Below, one piece after another: positions 1 to 8,003 of a stretch of DNA of 64,000 bases (position 1 is its first letter; every line of letters begins with the position of its first letter). The notes below the pieces were generated by a model. The model searched no databases and had not been told where the DNA came from. It worked only from the letters and a program-made list of their open reading frames with translations. The stretch comes from Saccharothrix longispora (GTDB taxonomy: Bacteria; Actinomycetota; Actinomycetes; Mycobacteriales; Pseudonocardiaceae): assembly GCF_030852425.1 (NCBI RefSeq), contig NZ_NSDM01000006.1, forward strand, positions 62,001 through 126,000. The letters are read 5' to 3'. The translations under genes and the position numbers were made by a program.

Positions 1-831
1 GTCCGAGCGGGTCTGGTCCAGCAGAGGTGGACCGGCGACAAGGATTCGATGATCGCGAACGCGGTCGAGGCGGTCCGGTCGGCGGCGTCGCGGGGGGCGC
101 AGGTCGTGTGCCTCCAGGAGCTGTTCTACGGGCCGTACTTCTGCCAGGTGCAGGACGCGGACTACTACTCCTACACCGAGGGCATCCCCGACGGGCCGAC
201 CACCGAGCTGATGTGCCAGGTGGCCGAGCAGAACGGCGTGGTGCTCGTCGTGCCGATGTACGAGGAGGAGCAGCCGGGCGTCTACTACAACACCGCCGCG
301 GTGATCGACGCCGACGGCACGTACCTGGGCAAGCACCGCAAGAACCACATCCCGCAGGTCAAGGGGTTCTGGGAGAAGTTCTACTTCAAGCCCGGCAACC
401 TCGGCTACCCGGTGTTCGACACGGCCGTGGGCAAGGTGGGCGTCTACATCTGCTACGAGCGGCACTTCCCCGAGGGCTGGCGGATGCTCGGCCTGAACGG
501 CGCGCAGATCGTGTTCAACCCGTCGGCGACGAGCCGGGGCCTGTCCGAGTACCTGTGGCGGCTGGAGCAGACGTCGGCGGCCGTGGCCAACGAGTACTTC
601 GTCGGCACCATCAACCGGGTGGGCGTCGAGCCGTTGGGGGACAACGACTTCTACGGCCAGTCGTACTTCGCCGACCCGCGCGGCCAACTGGTGGGCGACG
701 CGGCGTCCGACACGGAGGAGGAGGTCGTCGTCCGCGACCTGGACATGGACCTGCTGGCCGAGGTGCGCGACCTGTGGGCGTTCTACCGGGACCGGCGCCC
801 CGACACGTACGGGGGGCTGGTGCAGCCGTGA
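1..831 (+). CDS. Beta-ureidopropionase-type carbon-nitrogen hydrolase (5' end off window)
   Basis: Predicted to hydrolyse N-carbamoyl-beta-alanine (or the beta-aminoisobutyrate analogue) to the beta-amino acid, CO2 and ammonia, the last step of reductive pyrimidine breakdown, in the cytoplasm. The frame is open from base 1, and VRAGLVQQRWTGDKDSM, which precedes and includes the first ATG at 49, already fits the family N terminus, so the true start is probably just upstream of the window. The nitrilase triad is visible: Glu in CLQELFYGPYF, Lys in HRKNHIP and Cys in YICYERHFPEG. It ends in a GTGA overlap with dihydropyrimidinase, the enzyme making its substrate, which supports the assignment over a generic nitrilase. 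Confidence 0.9.
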   Translation, partial: VRAGLVQQRWTGDKDSMIANAVEAVRSAASRGAQVVCLQELFYGPYFCQVQDADYYSYTEGIPDGPTTELMCQVAEQNGVVLVVPMYEEEQPGVYYNTAAVIDADGTYLGKHRKNHIPQVKGFWEKFYFKPGNLGYPVFDTAVGKVGVYICYERHFPEGWRMLGLNGAQIVFNPSATSRGLSEYLWRLEQTSAAVANEYFVGTINRVGVEPLGDNDFYGQSYFADPRGQLVGDAASDTEEEVVVRDLDMDLLAEVRDLWAFYRDRRPDTYGGLVQP

Positions 832-2213
832 GACTGTTGATCAAGGGCGGGACGGTCGTCAACGCGACCGGCGCCGTGCGCGCCGACGTGCTGGTGGAGG
901 GCGAGACGATCGCGGCGCTGCTCTCCCCCACGTTCACCGTGCACGCGGACGAGGTGGTCGACGCGACCGGCCGGTACGTCATCCCCGGCGGCATCGACGC
1001 GCACACGCACATGGAGATGCCGTTCGGCGGCACGTCCTCCGCGGACACCTTCGAGACCGGCACGATCGCGGCGGCGTGGGGCGGCACCACCACGATCATC
1101 GACTTCGCCGTGCAGGCCAAGGGCACCTCGCTGCTGTCCACACTGGACAAGTGGCACCGCAGGGCGGACGGGAACTGCGCCGTCGACTACGGGTTCCACA
1201 TGATCGTCTCCGACGTGGACGACACGTCGTTGAAGGAGATGGAGTCCTGCGTCGACGCGGGCGTGAACACGTTCAAGATGTTCATGGCCTACCCCGGTGT
1301 CTTCTACGCCACCGACGGCGAGATCCTGCGCGCCATGCAGAAGGCCCGCGAGACCGGGTCCACGATCATGATGCACGCCGAGAACGGCATCGCGATCGAC
1401 CAGCTCGTCGCGCAGGCGCTCGCGCAGGGCCGCACGGACCCCGTGGAGCACGGCCTGACCCGGCCGCCCGAGCTGGAGGGCGAGGCCACGTCGCGCGCCA
1501 TCACGCTGGCCAAGGTCACCGGCGCGCCGCTCTACATCGTGCACCTGTCCGCCGCGCAGGCGCTGGACGCGGTGACGAAGGCGCGCGACACCGGGCAGAA
1601 CGTGTTCGCCGAGACGTGCCCGCAGTACCTGTACCTGTCGCTGGAGGACCTGGCCAAGCCGGGCTTCGAGGGGTCCAAGTACGTCGCCTCCCCGCCGCTG
1701 CGGCCCAAGGAGCACCAGTCGGAGCTGTGGCGCGGGCTGCGCACCAACGACCTGTCGGTGGTGTCGACCGACCACTGCCCGTTCTGCTTCAAGGACCAGA
1801 AGGAGCTGGGGCGCGGCGACTTCTCCAAGATCCCCAACGGGATGCCGGGCGTGGAGCACCGGATCGACCTGCTGCACCAGGGCGTGGTGGCCGGCGAGAT
1901 CAGCCTGGAGCGGTGGGTGGAGATCTGCTCCACCACGCCCGCCAGGATGTTCGGCCTGCACCCGCGCAAGGGTGTCGTGGCGCCCGGCGCGGACGCCGAC
2001 CTCGTGGTGTACGACCCGGCCGCGCGGCAGGTCATCTCGGCGGAGACGCACCACATGAACGTCGACTACTCGGCGTACGAGGGCATGGAGATCACCGGGA
2101 AGGTGGAGACCGTGCTGTCGCGCGGCCGGGTCGTCGTCGACGGCTCCGGGTTCCGCGGCTCCACCGGGCACGGCCGGTTCCTGTCCCGCGAGCTGAACCA
2201 GTACCTGGTCTAG
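828..2213 (+). CDS. Dihydropyrimidinase / D-hydantoinase
   Basis: Cyclic amidohydrolase of 461 aa that opens dihydrouracil, dihydrothymine or hydantoins to the N-carbamoyl amino acid used by the preceding gene. Metal-centre signatures are in order: HTH near residue 57 (GGIDAHTHME), the carbamylated Lys in NTFKMFMAYPG, His in MMHAENG, His in YIVHLSAAQ and Asp in STDHCPFC. Length fits the family. The GTG at 828 is chosen because it overlaps the upstream stop (GTGA) and gives the expected start MRLLIKGGTVVNA; the same frame stays open far upstream but that part is antisense-like shadow of the previous gene. Translational coupling with its neighbour is likely. Confidence 0.95.
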   Translation: MRLLIKGGTVVNATGAVRADVLVEGETIAALLSPTFTVHADEVVDATGRYVIPGGIDAHTHMEMPFGGTSSADTFETGTIAAAWGGTTTIIDFAVQAKGTSLLSTLDKWHRRADGNCAVDYGFHMIVSDVDDTSLKEMESCVDAGVNTFKMFMAYPGVFYATDGEILRAMQKARETGSTIMMHAENGIAIDQLVAQALAQGRTDPVEHGLTRPPELEGEATSRAITLAKVTGAPLYIVHLSAAQALDAVTKARDTGQNVFAETCPQYLYLSLEDLAKPGFEGSKYVASPPLRPKEHQSELWRGLRTNDLSVVSTDHCPFCFKDQKELGRGDFSKIPNGMPGVEHRIDLLHQGVVAGEISLERWVEICSTTPARMFGLHPRKGVVAPGADADLVVYDPAARQVISAETHHMNVDYSAYEGMEITGKVETVLSRGRVVVDGSGFRGSTGHGRFLSRELNQYLV

Positions 2214-2221
2214 GAGGCGCT

Positions 2222-3214
2222 GTGGACTTCGGTGTGGTGCTCCAGACCGACCCGCCCGCGCGGGACGTCGTGGCCGGCCTGCGGGCGGCGGAGGACAACG
2301 GGTTCCGGTACGGCTGGACGTTCGATTCATGCGTGCTGTGGCAGGAGCCGTTCGTCATCTACTCGCAGGTGCTGGCGGCGACGAAGTCGCTGGTGGTCGG
2401 CCCGATGGTGACGAACCCGAGCACGCGGGACTGGTCGGTGACCGCGTCGCTGTTCGCCACGCTGAACGACATGTTCGGCAACCGCACGGTGTGCGGCATC
2501 GGGCGCGGCGACTCGGCGCGGCGGGTGATCGGGCAGGAGCCGGCGTCGCTGGCCACCCTCGGGCGGGCCATGACGGTGATCAAGGAGCTGGCCGAGGGGC
2601 GCGAGGTCGAGCACCACGGCACGCCGGTGCGCATCCCGTGGGTGCGCGACGGCAGGCTGGAGGTGTGGATGGCCGCGTACGGACCGAAGGCGCTCAGGAT
2701 GGTCGGCGAGCAGGCCGACGGGTTCATCCTCCAGACGGCGGACCCGGACATCGCCCGCTGGACCATCGGGTCGGTGCGCGAGGCGGCGGTGGCGGCGGGG
2801 CGCGACCCGTCGGCGATCACGATGTGCGTGGCCGCGCCCGCGTACGTCGGCGACGACCTGCCGCACCAGCGCGAGCAGCTGCGCTGGTTCGGCGGCATGG
2901 TCGGCAACCACGTGGCCGACCTGGTCGCCCGCTACGGCGACTCGGGCGCGGTGCCGGCGGCGTTGACCGACTACATCAAGGACCGCGAGGGCTACGACTA
3001 CGCCCACCACGGCCGCGCGGGCAACCGGTCGACCGACTTCGTGCCGGACCCGATCGTGGACCGGTTCTGCCTCCTCGGGCCGGCGTCGGCGCACGTGGAG
3101 CGGTTGCGGGAGCTCAAGGAGATCGGCGTGGACAACTTCGCGCTGTACCTGATGCACGACGAGAAGGACAAGACCCTGGCCGCGTACGGGGAGCAGGTGA
3201 TCGGCGCGGTGTGA
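2222..3214 (+). CDS. LLM-class flavin/F420-dependent oxidoreductase (TIGR03842-like)
   Basis: A 330-aa luciferase-like TIM-barrel protein starting MDFGVVLQTDPP at a GTG preceded by AGGAGG (2212-2217). The family uses F420 or FMN; substrate is unknown. Recognisable features are the N-terminal FGVVLQ strand, the MVTNPSTRDW stretch after strand 3, the G-IGRGDS loop and the C-terminal FALYLMHD segment. It lies 8 bases after the dihydropyrimidinase stop, so it belongs to the same operon. Members of this subgroup commonly sit next to hydantoinase genes, so a redox step on a pyrimidine or hydantoin is a reasonable inference but is not shown by the sequence. Confidence 0.85.
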   Translation: MDFGVVLQTDPPARDVVAGLRAAEDNGFRYGWTFDSCVLWQEPFVIYSQVLAATKSLVVGPMVTNPSTRDWSVTASLFATLNDMFGNRTVCGIGRGDSARRVIGQEPASLATLGRAMTVIKELAEGREVEHHGTPVRIPWVRDGRLEVWMAAYGPKALRMVGEQADGFILQTADPDIARWTIGSVREAAVAAGRDPSAITMCVAAPAYVGDDLPHQREQLRWFGGMVGNHVADLVARYGDSGAVPAALTDYIKDREGYDYAHHGRAGNRSTDFVPDPIVDRFCLLGPASAHVERLRELKEIGVDNFALYLMHDEKDKTLAAYGEQVIGAV

Positions 3215-3220
3215 GCCGCG

Positions 3221-3255
3221 GTGCCGGTCCCCGGGCCACGTCCGGGGACCGGCAC
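3221..3255 (+). terminator. Perfect 14-bp hairpin after the pyrimidine operon
   Basis: GTGCCGGTCCCCGG and its exact reverse complement are separated by 7 bases, starting 7 bases after the LLM gene stop. No T run follows, as is usual in actinomycetes. It lies between convergent transcripts and may serve both. Confidence 0.75.
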
Positions 3256-3274
3256 GCTTGCTCGGCGCGGCGGG

Positions 3275-3457
3275 TCAGCGCTCCTTCACCCCTCCGAGGA
3301 AGGCGTGCCACGCGGTGGGGCTGAAGGCCAGGCGCGGAGCGGCGTCCTTGGAGTCCCGCACGCCGACGGCCCCCGGTGCGAACGCCACTTCCACGCACTC
3401 CGTATTCCCGCCACCGCTGTAACTGCTCCTACGCCACTGCCCCTCCTCCAGCCCCAC
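3275..3457 (-). CDS. DUF397 small protein, partner of the adjacent XRE regulator
   Basis: A 60-aa protein with the DUF397 pattern: WRRSSYSGGG, then CVEVAF, then VRDSKD and a C-terminal FSPTAWHAFLGGVK. The start is taken at the GTG at 3457, which gives MGLEEGQWRRSS; it overlaps the 3' end of the upstream XRE gene by 29 bases, so translation is probably coupled. In actinomycetes DUF397 proteins are typically paired with XRE/DUF5753 regulators (WhiJ/BldB-like systems) and are thought to modulate them. Its exact role here is unknown. Confidence 0.85.
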   Translation of the reverse strand: MGLEEGQWRRSSYSGGGNTECVEVAFAPGAVGVRDSKDAAPRLAFSPTAWHAFLGGVKER

Positions 3458-4286
3458 GCCGTTCCTCCCGCAGTCGGTCGTAGCGGTCCGCCCACGCGGC
3501 GAACACCGACCACGATTGTTCCTCACCCAGCGCCACCCGGTCGAGGTCGTCGCACGCCTGCCGGAACCGCTCGGTGGTCTCGGCCTCGTCCGAGAGCAGC
3601 GACACCGGACCGGCCTCGACGTACGAGACGGGCGGGTGCTCGGCGAAGGTCATGAAGGTGAAGGCGGAGGTCAGCGACGCGGGCAGTTGATCCGCGAAGG
3701 GCACCACCCGCACCCCGCCGCGGAACAGCAGTCGCAGCACCTGCTCGTACATCACCTGCGGACCGCCCACCACGTGGTGCAGCGCCGGTTCGAGGATGAA
3801 GAAACGCCCCTCGGGCGGCCGGAGCCGCTCGAAGATCCCCTGCCGGGCCATGCGCTCGGCCACGCCGTGCTCGAAGTTCTCCGGACCTATCATCGCGCGG
3901 GCGTAGTCCGCGGTCTGGAGCAGTCCGGGGATGTCGATGACCCGGTACGACCAGATGACCTCGGCGGTCTGCTCGTGCAGGAGGAGCGCGCGCAGGTTGT
4001 CGGGCATCGCGATCTCGTGCGACCGGACGACGTGGCCGGTGTTCTGCGCCTGGGCCAGGGACATGATGTGGTCGTAGGTGGGTTGGTCGGCGTGGAGCCG
4101 GCCGACGTAGCGGGCGATGTCCGGCAGGCTCGTGCCACGCGTCCCGTGTTCCAGTTTCGATATCTTCGCGACCGACCAGCCCAACTCCTCGACGAGGACC
4201 CCGACCTTGACGGCGGACCGGCGGCGGGCTCGGCGAAGGGCGTCACCCAGTTCACGGCTGAGCGCGCTGGACACGCGTGGCTCCAT
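3429..4286 (-). CDS. XRE-family regulator with DUF5753 domain
   Basis: A 285-aa DNA-binding protein. An N-terminal helix-turn-helix occupies about residues 12-70 (LGDALRRARRR, WSVAKISKLEHG, SLPDIARYV). The rest is a DUF5753-type domain, with EVIWSYRVIDIPGLLQTADYARA and GRFFILEPALHHVVGG as landmarks. Such proteins control development or antibiotic genes in Streptomyces relatives, often with a DUF397 partner, which is the next gene here. The ATG at 4286 gives a normal-length N terminus. Targets cannot be read from the sequence. Confidence 0.9.
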   Translation of the reverse strand: MEPRVSSALSRELGDALRRARRRSAVKVGVLVEELGWSVAKISKLEHGTRGTSLPDIARYVGRLHADQPTYDHIMSLAQAQNTGHVVRSHEIAMPDNLRALLLHEQTAEVIWSYRVIDIPGLLQTADYARAMIGPENFEHGVAERMARQGIFERLRPPEGRFFILEPALHHVVGGPQVMYEQVLRLLFRGGVRVVPFADQLPASLTSAFTFMTFAEHPPVSYVEAGPVSLLSDEAETTERFRQACDDLDRVALGEEQSWSVFAAWADRYDRLREERRGAGGGAVA

Positions 4287-4429
4287 ACCGCCACGCTAGG
4301 GCCGCCCGGTCGGGCGCTCCAAGCCGAAGCCCGTCCTGTCAGCCCAGGGGGTCACCGGTGTACCGCGGGCAACCGCCGACCCGATCGGGTGCCCGACGGA
4401 GGTCGTGACGGGTGGCGGCTCGCGGGCCG

Positions 4430-4924
4430 TCACCCGTCCCGGAGGCGGATGTCCAGGCGCACCCGCCACTTCGTCTTCATCCGCTCGGTGCGCGGATCGG
4501 TCAGGTACATCTCGTACCGGCAGCCGAACGCGTCCCCCTCCGGCGTGTCCGCCCGGTCCGGGACGAGGCCGGTCCCCGCGATCCACTCGACGAGCGCCCG
4601 GTTGGCCCGGCGGGCGTGGTCGACATGGGTGAGGCTCGCGTAGCGCCCGGCGGGCAGCGTGCCGGGCCCGACCCGGTCGTCGCCCCCGTGGGCGGTGGGC
4701 GTGGTGACGCCGACCTCCACGTCCATCACGCCCGCCATGTCCACGACGTGGAGGCGGAAGAACGCGGCGCCGTGCTCGACACCGCGCCCGGTCAGCCACT
4801 CGTGCAGCTCCGCCAGGAGCGCGTCGCGCACGGCCAGCATGCCGCGGAACGGCGTCCTGACGCGGATGCCGAGCGTGTGCCGGGCGTCCCTCTCCACGAT
4901 CGCGGGTCCTTCGACGACAGCCAC
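4430..4924 (-). CDS. GyrI-like / AraC effector-binding-domain protein
   Basis: About 164 aa, resembling the free-standing SOUL/GyrI-like effector-binding fold: VVEGPAIVERDARHTLGIRVRT at the start, FRLHVVDMAGVMDVEVGV in the middle, AGRYASLTHVDH and YLTDPRTERMKTKW near the end. No DNA-binding domain is present. Such proteins bind small hydrophobic cations or act as accessory sensors; ligand unknown. The start is taken at the GTG at 4924 because GGAAGGGGG lies at a proper distance; an in-frame GTG at 4951 would add nine residues. Confidence 0.7.
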   Translation of the reverse strand: MAVVEGPAIVERDARHTLGIRVRTPFRGMLAVRDALLAELHEWLTGRGVEHGAAFFRLHVVDMAGVMDVEVGVTTPTAHGGDDRVGPGTLPAGRYASLTHVDHARRANRALVEWIAGTGLVPDRADTPEGDAFGCRYEMYLTDPRTERMKTKWRVRLDIRLRDG

Positions 4925-4986
4925 GACCCCCCTTCCCCGACCTCCGGGCACCGGGATTGTCGGACCCCGACGCTACCTTTCGCCCC

Positions 4987-5505
4987 ATGATCCTCCCCAC
5001 CGCCGCCGACGAGGCCCGTTTCTGGACGATGCTGGAGAACGCCTGGGTCGGGCTCGGTCCCGAGGCGAACGACCTGCGTCGTGCCCTGGCGAAGCGCGAC
5101 ACGTCCACCGAGGCGTTCGACGAGGCCGCCCAGCTCGAAGAGCACCTCGACCGGGTGCTGGTCGCCCTGCGCGAGGCCGCCGCCGACCTGTCCTCCGCCG
5201 AGCTGACCGCCCTGGACCGCGTGGTCGAGCGCAAGCTGCACGACATCGACCGGCGGGACGTGCACGAGGTCACCGACGGCTCCGACGACGGCTTCCTCTA
5301 CGCCCGCGGCTTCGTCGTCGCCCTCGGGCAGGAGTTCTACGAGGCCGTGGCGCGCGACCCCCGGATCGCCGTGGAGGACGCGTCGGCCGAGTCGTTCTGC
5401 TACCTGTTCGCCCACCTGCACTCGGAGAAGTTCGGGGTCTTCCCGGAGACGGGATCGGGGATCACCCGGGAATCGTTCGCCAACCCGGCGGGGTGGCGCG
5501 ACTAG
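4987..5505 (+). CDS. DUF4240 domain protein
   Basis: A 172-aa soluble acidic protein. The N-terminal pattern of Phe-Trp followed by a helical stretch (EARFWTMLENAW), the LEEHLDRVLVAL helix and the later DDGFLYARGFVVALGQEFYEAVARDP match DUF4240 proteins, a family of unknown function common in actinomycetes. The ATG at 4987 is preferred; a TTG at 4957 would extend the frame by ten residues. It is divergent from the effector-binding gene, with about 60 bases between, and is followed by the PH-domain gene. Confidence 0.7.
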   Translation: MILPTAADEARFWTMLENAWVGLGPEANDLRRALAKRDTSTEAFDEAAQLEEHLDRVLVALREAAADLSSAELTALDRVVERKLHDIDRRDVHEVTDGSDDGFLYARGFVVALGQEFYEAVARDPRIAVEDASAESFCYLFAHLHSEKFGVFPETGSGITRESFANPAGWRD

Positions 5506-5522
5506 CGGGTACCGTCGAACGC

Positions 5523-5897
5523 GTGATCGACTTCGAGAAGCAGTCCGTCTTCAAGCTCGCGCCGTGCCGGCCGGAGGACATCGCGTCGCAGGTCTCGCCC
5601 ATCCTGATCCAGGGCGAGCAGATCGTGTCGTGCTTCAAGACCGTCCGCGACTTCGTGGTGTTCACGAACAAGCGGATCGTCGCGGTCAACGTCCAGGGCA
5701 TGACCGGCCGCAAGAAGGACTTCACGACCCTGCCCTACAGCCGCGTCCAGGTGTTCTCCATCGAGACCGCCGGGACGTTCGACATGGACTCGGAACTGGA
5801 CCTGTGGTTCTCCGGCCTGGGCAAGGTGCGGCTGGAGTTCAAGGGCCACGCCGACGTGAAGCTGCTGGGGCAGATCATCGCCACGTACGTGCTCTGA
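5523..5897 (+). CDS. Bacterial PH-domain protein
   Basis: A 124-aa protein, nearly all one bacterial pleckstrin-homology domain: ILIQGEQIVSCFKTVRDFVVFTNKRIVAVN carries the characteristic 'F-TNKR-I-V' strand, followed by the TTLPYSRVQVFSIET turn and a C-terminal helix LLGQIIATYVL. Families of this kind have no known enzymatic activity; a stress or membrane-surface role has been suggested for relatives. The GTG start at 5523 gives MIDFEKQSVFKLAP. It follows the DUF4240 gene by 17 bases, in the same direction. Confidence 0.8.
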   Translation: MIDFEKQSVFKLAPCRPEDIASQVSPILIQGEQIVSCFKTVRDFVVFTNKRIVAVNVQGMTGRKKDFTTLPYSRVQVFSIETAGTFDMDSELDLWFSGLGKVRLEFKGHADVKLLGQIIATYVL

Positions 5898-5904
5898 CAC
5901 CGGG

Positions 5905-6885
5905 TCACCGCACCGACCGGGTCGTGCCGTCCCAGCCACCCAGCACGTCGGGCAGCACCTCGGGGAGCTGCACCGGGTACACGGTGGCGTCGACCGAGGC
6001 CAGGTCGTCGGCCGACCACCAGCGGTGGCGGCGGATGGTGCGCTGCTCGACGTCGTCGAAGCGGGACGTGTCGACCTCGACGCCGGTGGGCACGCGGGCC
6101 ACGAAGAACCACTCCACGGCCGCGTACCCCAGGCCGTCGAACGAGAACACGGCGTGCCGCTTCCACACCGGGCCGACCAGGTCGGCCGCGGCCAGCCGCA
6201 GGCCGGTCTCCTCGAACAGCTCGCGCACGGCCGCGTCCCGCAGCTCCTCGCCGGGCTCGACGCCGCCGCCGACGGTGAACCAGAACAGCTCGTCCGGCCG
6301 CACGGGGTCGAAGCCCTCGAACATCAGCACCCGGTCGGCCGGGTCGAGCAGCACGACGCGCGCCGACACCCGCTGGGTCAGCGTGGACGGCTCGTCGTCG
6401 ACGCCGGGTTCGGCGATCTCGAAGTACGACGGCGTGGGCGCGGTGCCCGCGAGCCGCAGCCAGCGCACCGACCGGCGCCGGCGCAGCGCGAGGGTGTCGC
6501 GCACGGCGTCGTTGTGCACCCGCCGCGCCAGCACGACGCGCTGCTCGGCGTCGGACAGCTCGGCGGCCAGCGCGGGCTCCAACCGGCTCCGGTCCAGGTC
6601 CTCCAGCAGCGCGGACAGCCGGTTCTCGGCCGCTTCGCGCTCCGGGCGCGGCGCCCGTTCGGCCTCGTCCGCGGCGGCCCGCACCTCCGGCTGCCCGCAC
6701 ACCACCGCCACCGCCCTGGTCACCACGGCGCGGCGCGCGAGGGCCGCGTCGAGGGCCAGCCACGCCGAGTCGGTGCGCACGTGCAACCGGTCGAGCCGGT
6801 TGGCCGTGCCGAGGGTCCACGGCCCGACGAGCACCGCCAGCGCCAACAGGACCAGGAACGCCGTCGCGACACCCGAGCTGGTCAC
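5905..6885 (-). CDS. Membrane-anchored NUDIX hydrolase (Rv2609c-type)
   Basis: A 326-aa protein. Residues about 5-27 form one membrane segment (VATAFLVLLALAVLVG). A LemA-like helical stretch follows (LHVRTDSAWLALDAALARR), then a NUDIX domain whose box, near residues 205-227, reads G-x5-E-x7-REL-x-EE-x-GL and is complete, so hydrolase activity is likely; the nucleotide-diphosphate substrate is unknown. It overlaps pimA by 4 bases and is the last gene of the PIM operon. Mycobacteria carry the same gene (Rv2609c) at the same place, so a link to PIM metabolism is plausible but unproven. Confidence 0.85.
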   Translation of the reverse strand: MTSSGVATAFLVLLALAVLVGPWTLGTANRLDRLHVRTDSAWLALDAALARRAVVTRAVAVVCGQPEVRAAADEAERAPRPEREAAENRLSALLEDLDRSRLEPALAAELSDAEQRVVLARRVHNDAVRDTLALRRRRSVRWLRLAGTAPTPSYFEIAEPGVDDEPSTLTQRVSARVVLLDPADRVLMFEGFDPVRPDELFWFTVGGGVEPGEELRDAAVRELFEETGLRLAAADLVGPVWKRHAVFSFDGLGYAAVEWFFVARVPTGVEVDTSRFDDVEQRTIRRHRWWSADDLASVDATVYPVQLPEVLPDVLGGWDGTTRSVR

Positions 6886-8003
6886 GCCTCCCCCACCCGC
6901 CGCGGGTCGGCCGCCGTCGCGCTCTCGTAGACGCGCAGCACCTGGTTGGCCACCACGGACCAGTCGAACGCCATCACCCGCTGCCGCGCCGCGTCCGCGT
7001 AGCGGGCACGCCGGTCGGGGTCGGTCAGCAGGTCGCGCAGCGCCGAGGCCAGCGCGGCCGGGTCGCCGACCGGGGTCAGCACCCCCGCCTTGCCGTCGTC
7101 GAGCACGCGCCGGAACGCGTCGAGGTCGCTCGCCGCGACCACCGCGCCCGCCGACATCGCCTCGGTGAGGATGATCCCGAAGCTCTCGCCGCCGGTGTTG
7201 GGCGCGCAGTAGACGTCGACGCTGCGCAGCGCGCGCGCCTTCGTCTCGTCGTCGACCATGCCGAGGAACACCATCCGCGAGGCCAGCTCCGGGCCGGCCT
7301 GCTTGCGCAGCTCGTCCTCCTCGCCGCGCCCCACCACGAGCAGCCGCACGTCCGGCAGGTCGAGCGCGCGGAACGCCTCCAGGAGCACCGGCATGCCCTT
7401 GCGCGGCTCGGTGAACCGGCCGACGAACCCGATCGTGCCGCCGGGGCGCGGGTAGCCGTCCAGCGGGGGCGCGTCGGCGAAGAACCCGACGTCCACGCCG
7501 TTGGGGATCTCCACCGCGTCACCGCCCAGGTGCTCCACCTGCACGCGCCTGGCCAGCGCGGACACCGCGATCCGGGCGGTGATCTTCTCCAGGAACGGCT
7601 GGAGCACCGCCTGGAACGCGGACAGCATCTTCGACCGGGGCGTGGAGGTGTGGAAGGTGGCCACGATCGGCCCCTCGGCGACCATCAGCGCGAGCATCGA
7701 CAGCGACGGCGCGGTGGGTTCGTGCAGGTGCAGGACGTCGAACTCGTGCTCGGCGATCCACCGCCGGACCCGGCTGAACGACACGGGGCCGAACGACAGC
7801 CGCGCCACCGACCCGTTGTAGGGGATGCCGACGGAGCGCCCGGCGGGTGTCACGAACTCCGGCACGGGCGTGTCGTCGTCGGCCGGGGCCAGCACCTCGA
7901 CCTCGTGGCCGAGGCCGCGCAGGGCACGTGCCAGGTCCACCACGTGCGCCTGCACCCCGCCGGGGACCTCGAACGAGTACGGGCAGACGATGCCGACCCT
8001 CAC
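6882..8003 (-). CDS. pimA: Phosphatidylinositol alpha-mannosyltransferase PimA
   Basis: Transfers the first mannose from GDP-mannose to phosphatidylinositol at the inner face of the membrane, starting PIM/lipomannan synthesis. The 373-aa product is a GT-B glycosyltransferase of family 4: the N-terminal domain starts MRVGIVCPYSFEVPGGVQ (glycine-rich loop), a membrane-interacting basic/aromatic stretch follows (FHTSTPRSKMLSAF), and the donor site shows GFVGRFTEPRKGMPVLLEA and the EX7E-type region GGESFGIILTEAMSAG. The start is the GTG at 8003, which overlaps the acyltransferase stop (GTGA). Context (pgsA, acyltransferase, NUDIX) matches the mycobacterial pimA locus. Confidence 0.95.
   Translation of the reverse strand: MRVGIVCPYSFEVPGGVQAHVVDLARALRGLGHEVEVLAPADDDTPVPEFVTPAGRSVGIPYNGSVARLSFGPVSFSRVRRWIAEHEFDVLHLHEPTAPSLSMLALMVAEGPIVATFHTSTPRSKMLSAFQAVLQPFLEKITARIAVSALARRVQVEHLGGDAVEIPNGVDVGFFADAPPLDGYPRPGGTIGFVGRFTEPRKGMPVLLEAFRALDLPDVRLLVVGRGEEDELRKQAGPELASRMVFLGMVDDETKARALRSVDVYCAPNTGGESFGIILTEAMSAGAVVAASDLDAFRRVLDDGKAGVLTPVGDPAALASALRDLLTDPDRRARYADAARQRVMAFDWSVVANQVLRVYESATAADPRRVGEA

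Noticed and set aside
783-2330. Long open frame antisense to dihydropyrimidinase
   Set aside because: High-GC genes leave stop-free shadows in other frames. Its translation is Arg/His/Gly-rich with no domain, and base use fits the forward gene.
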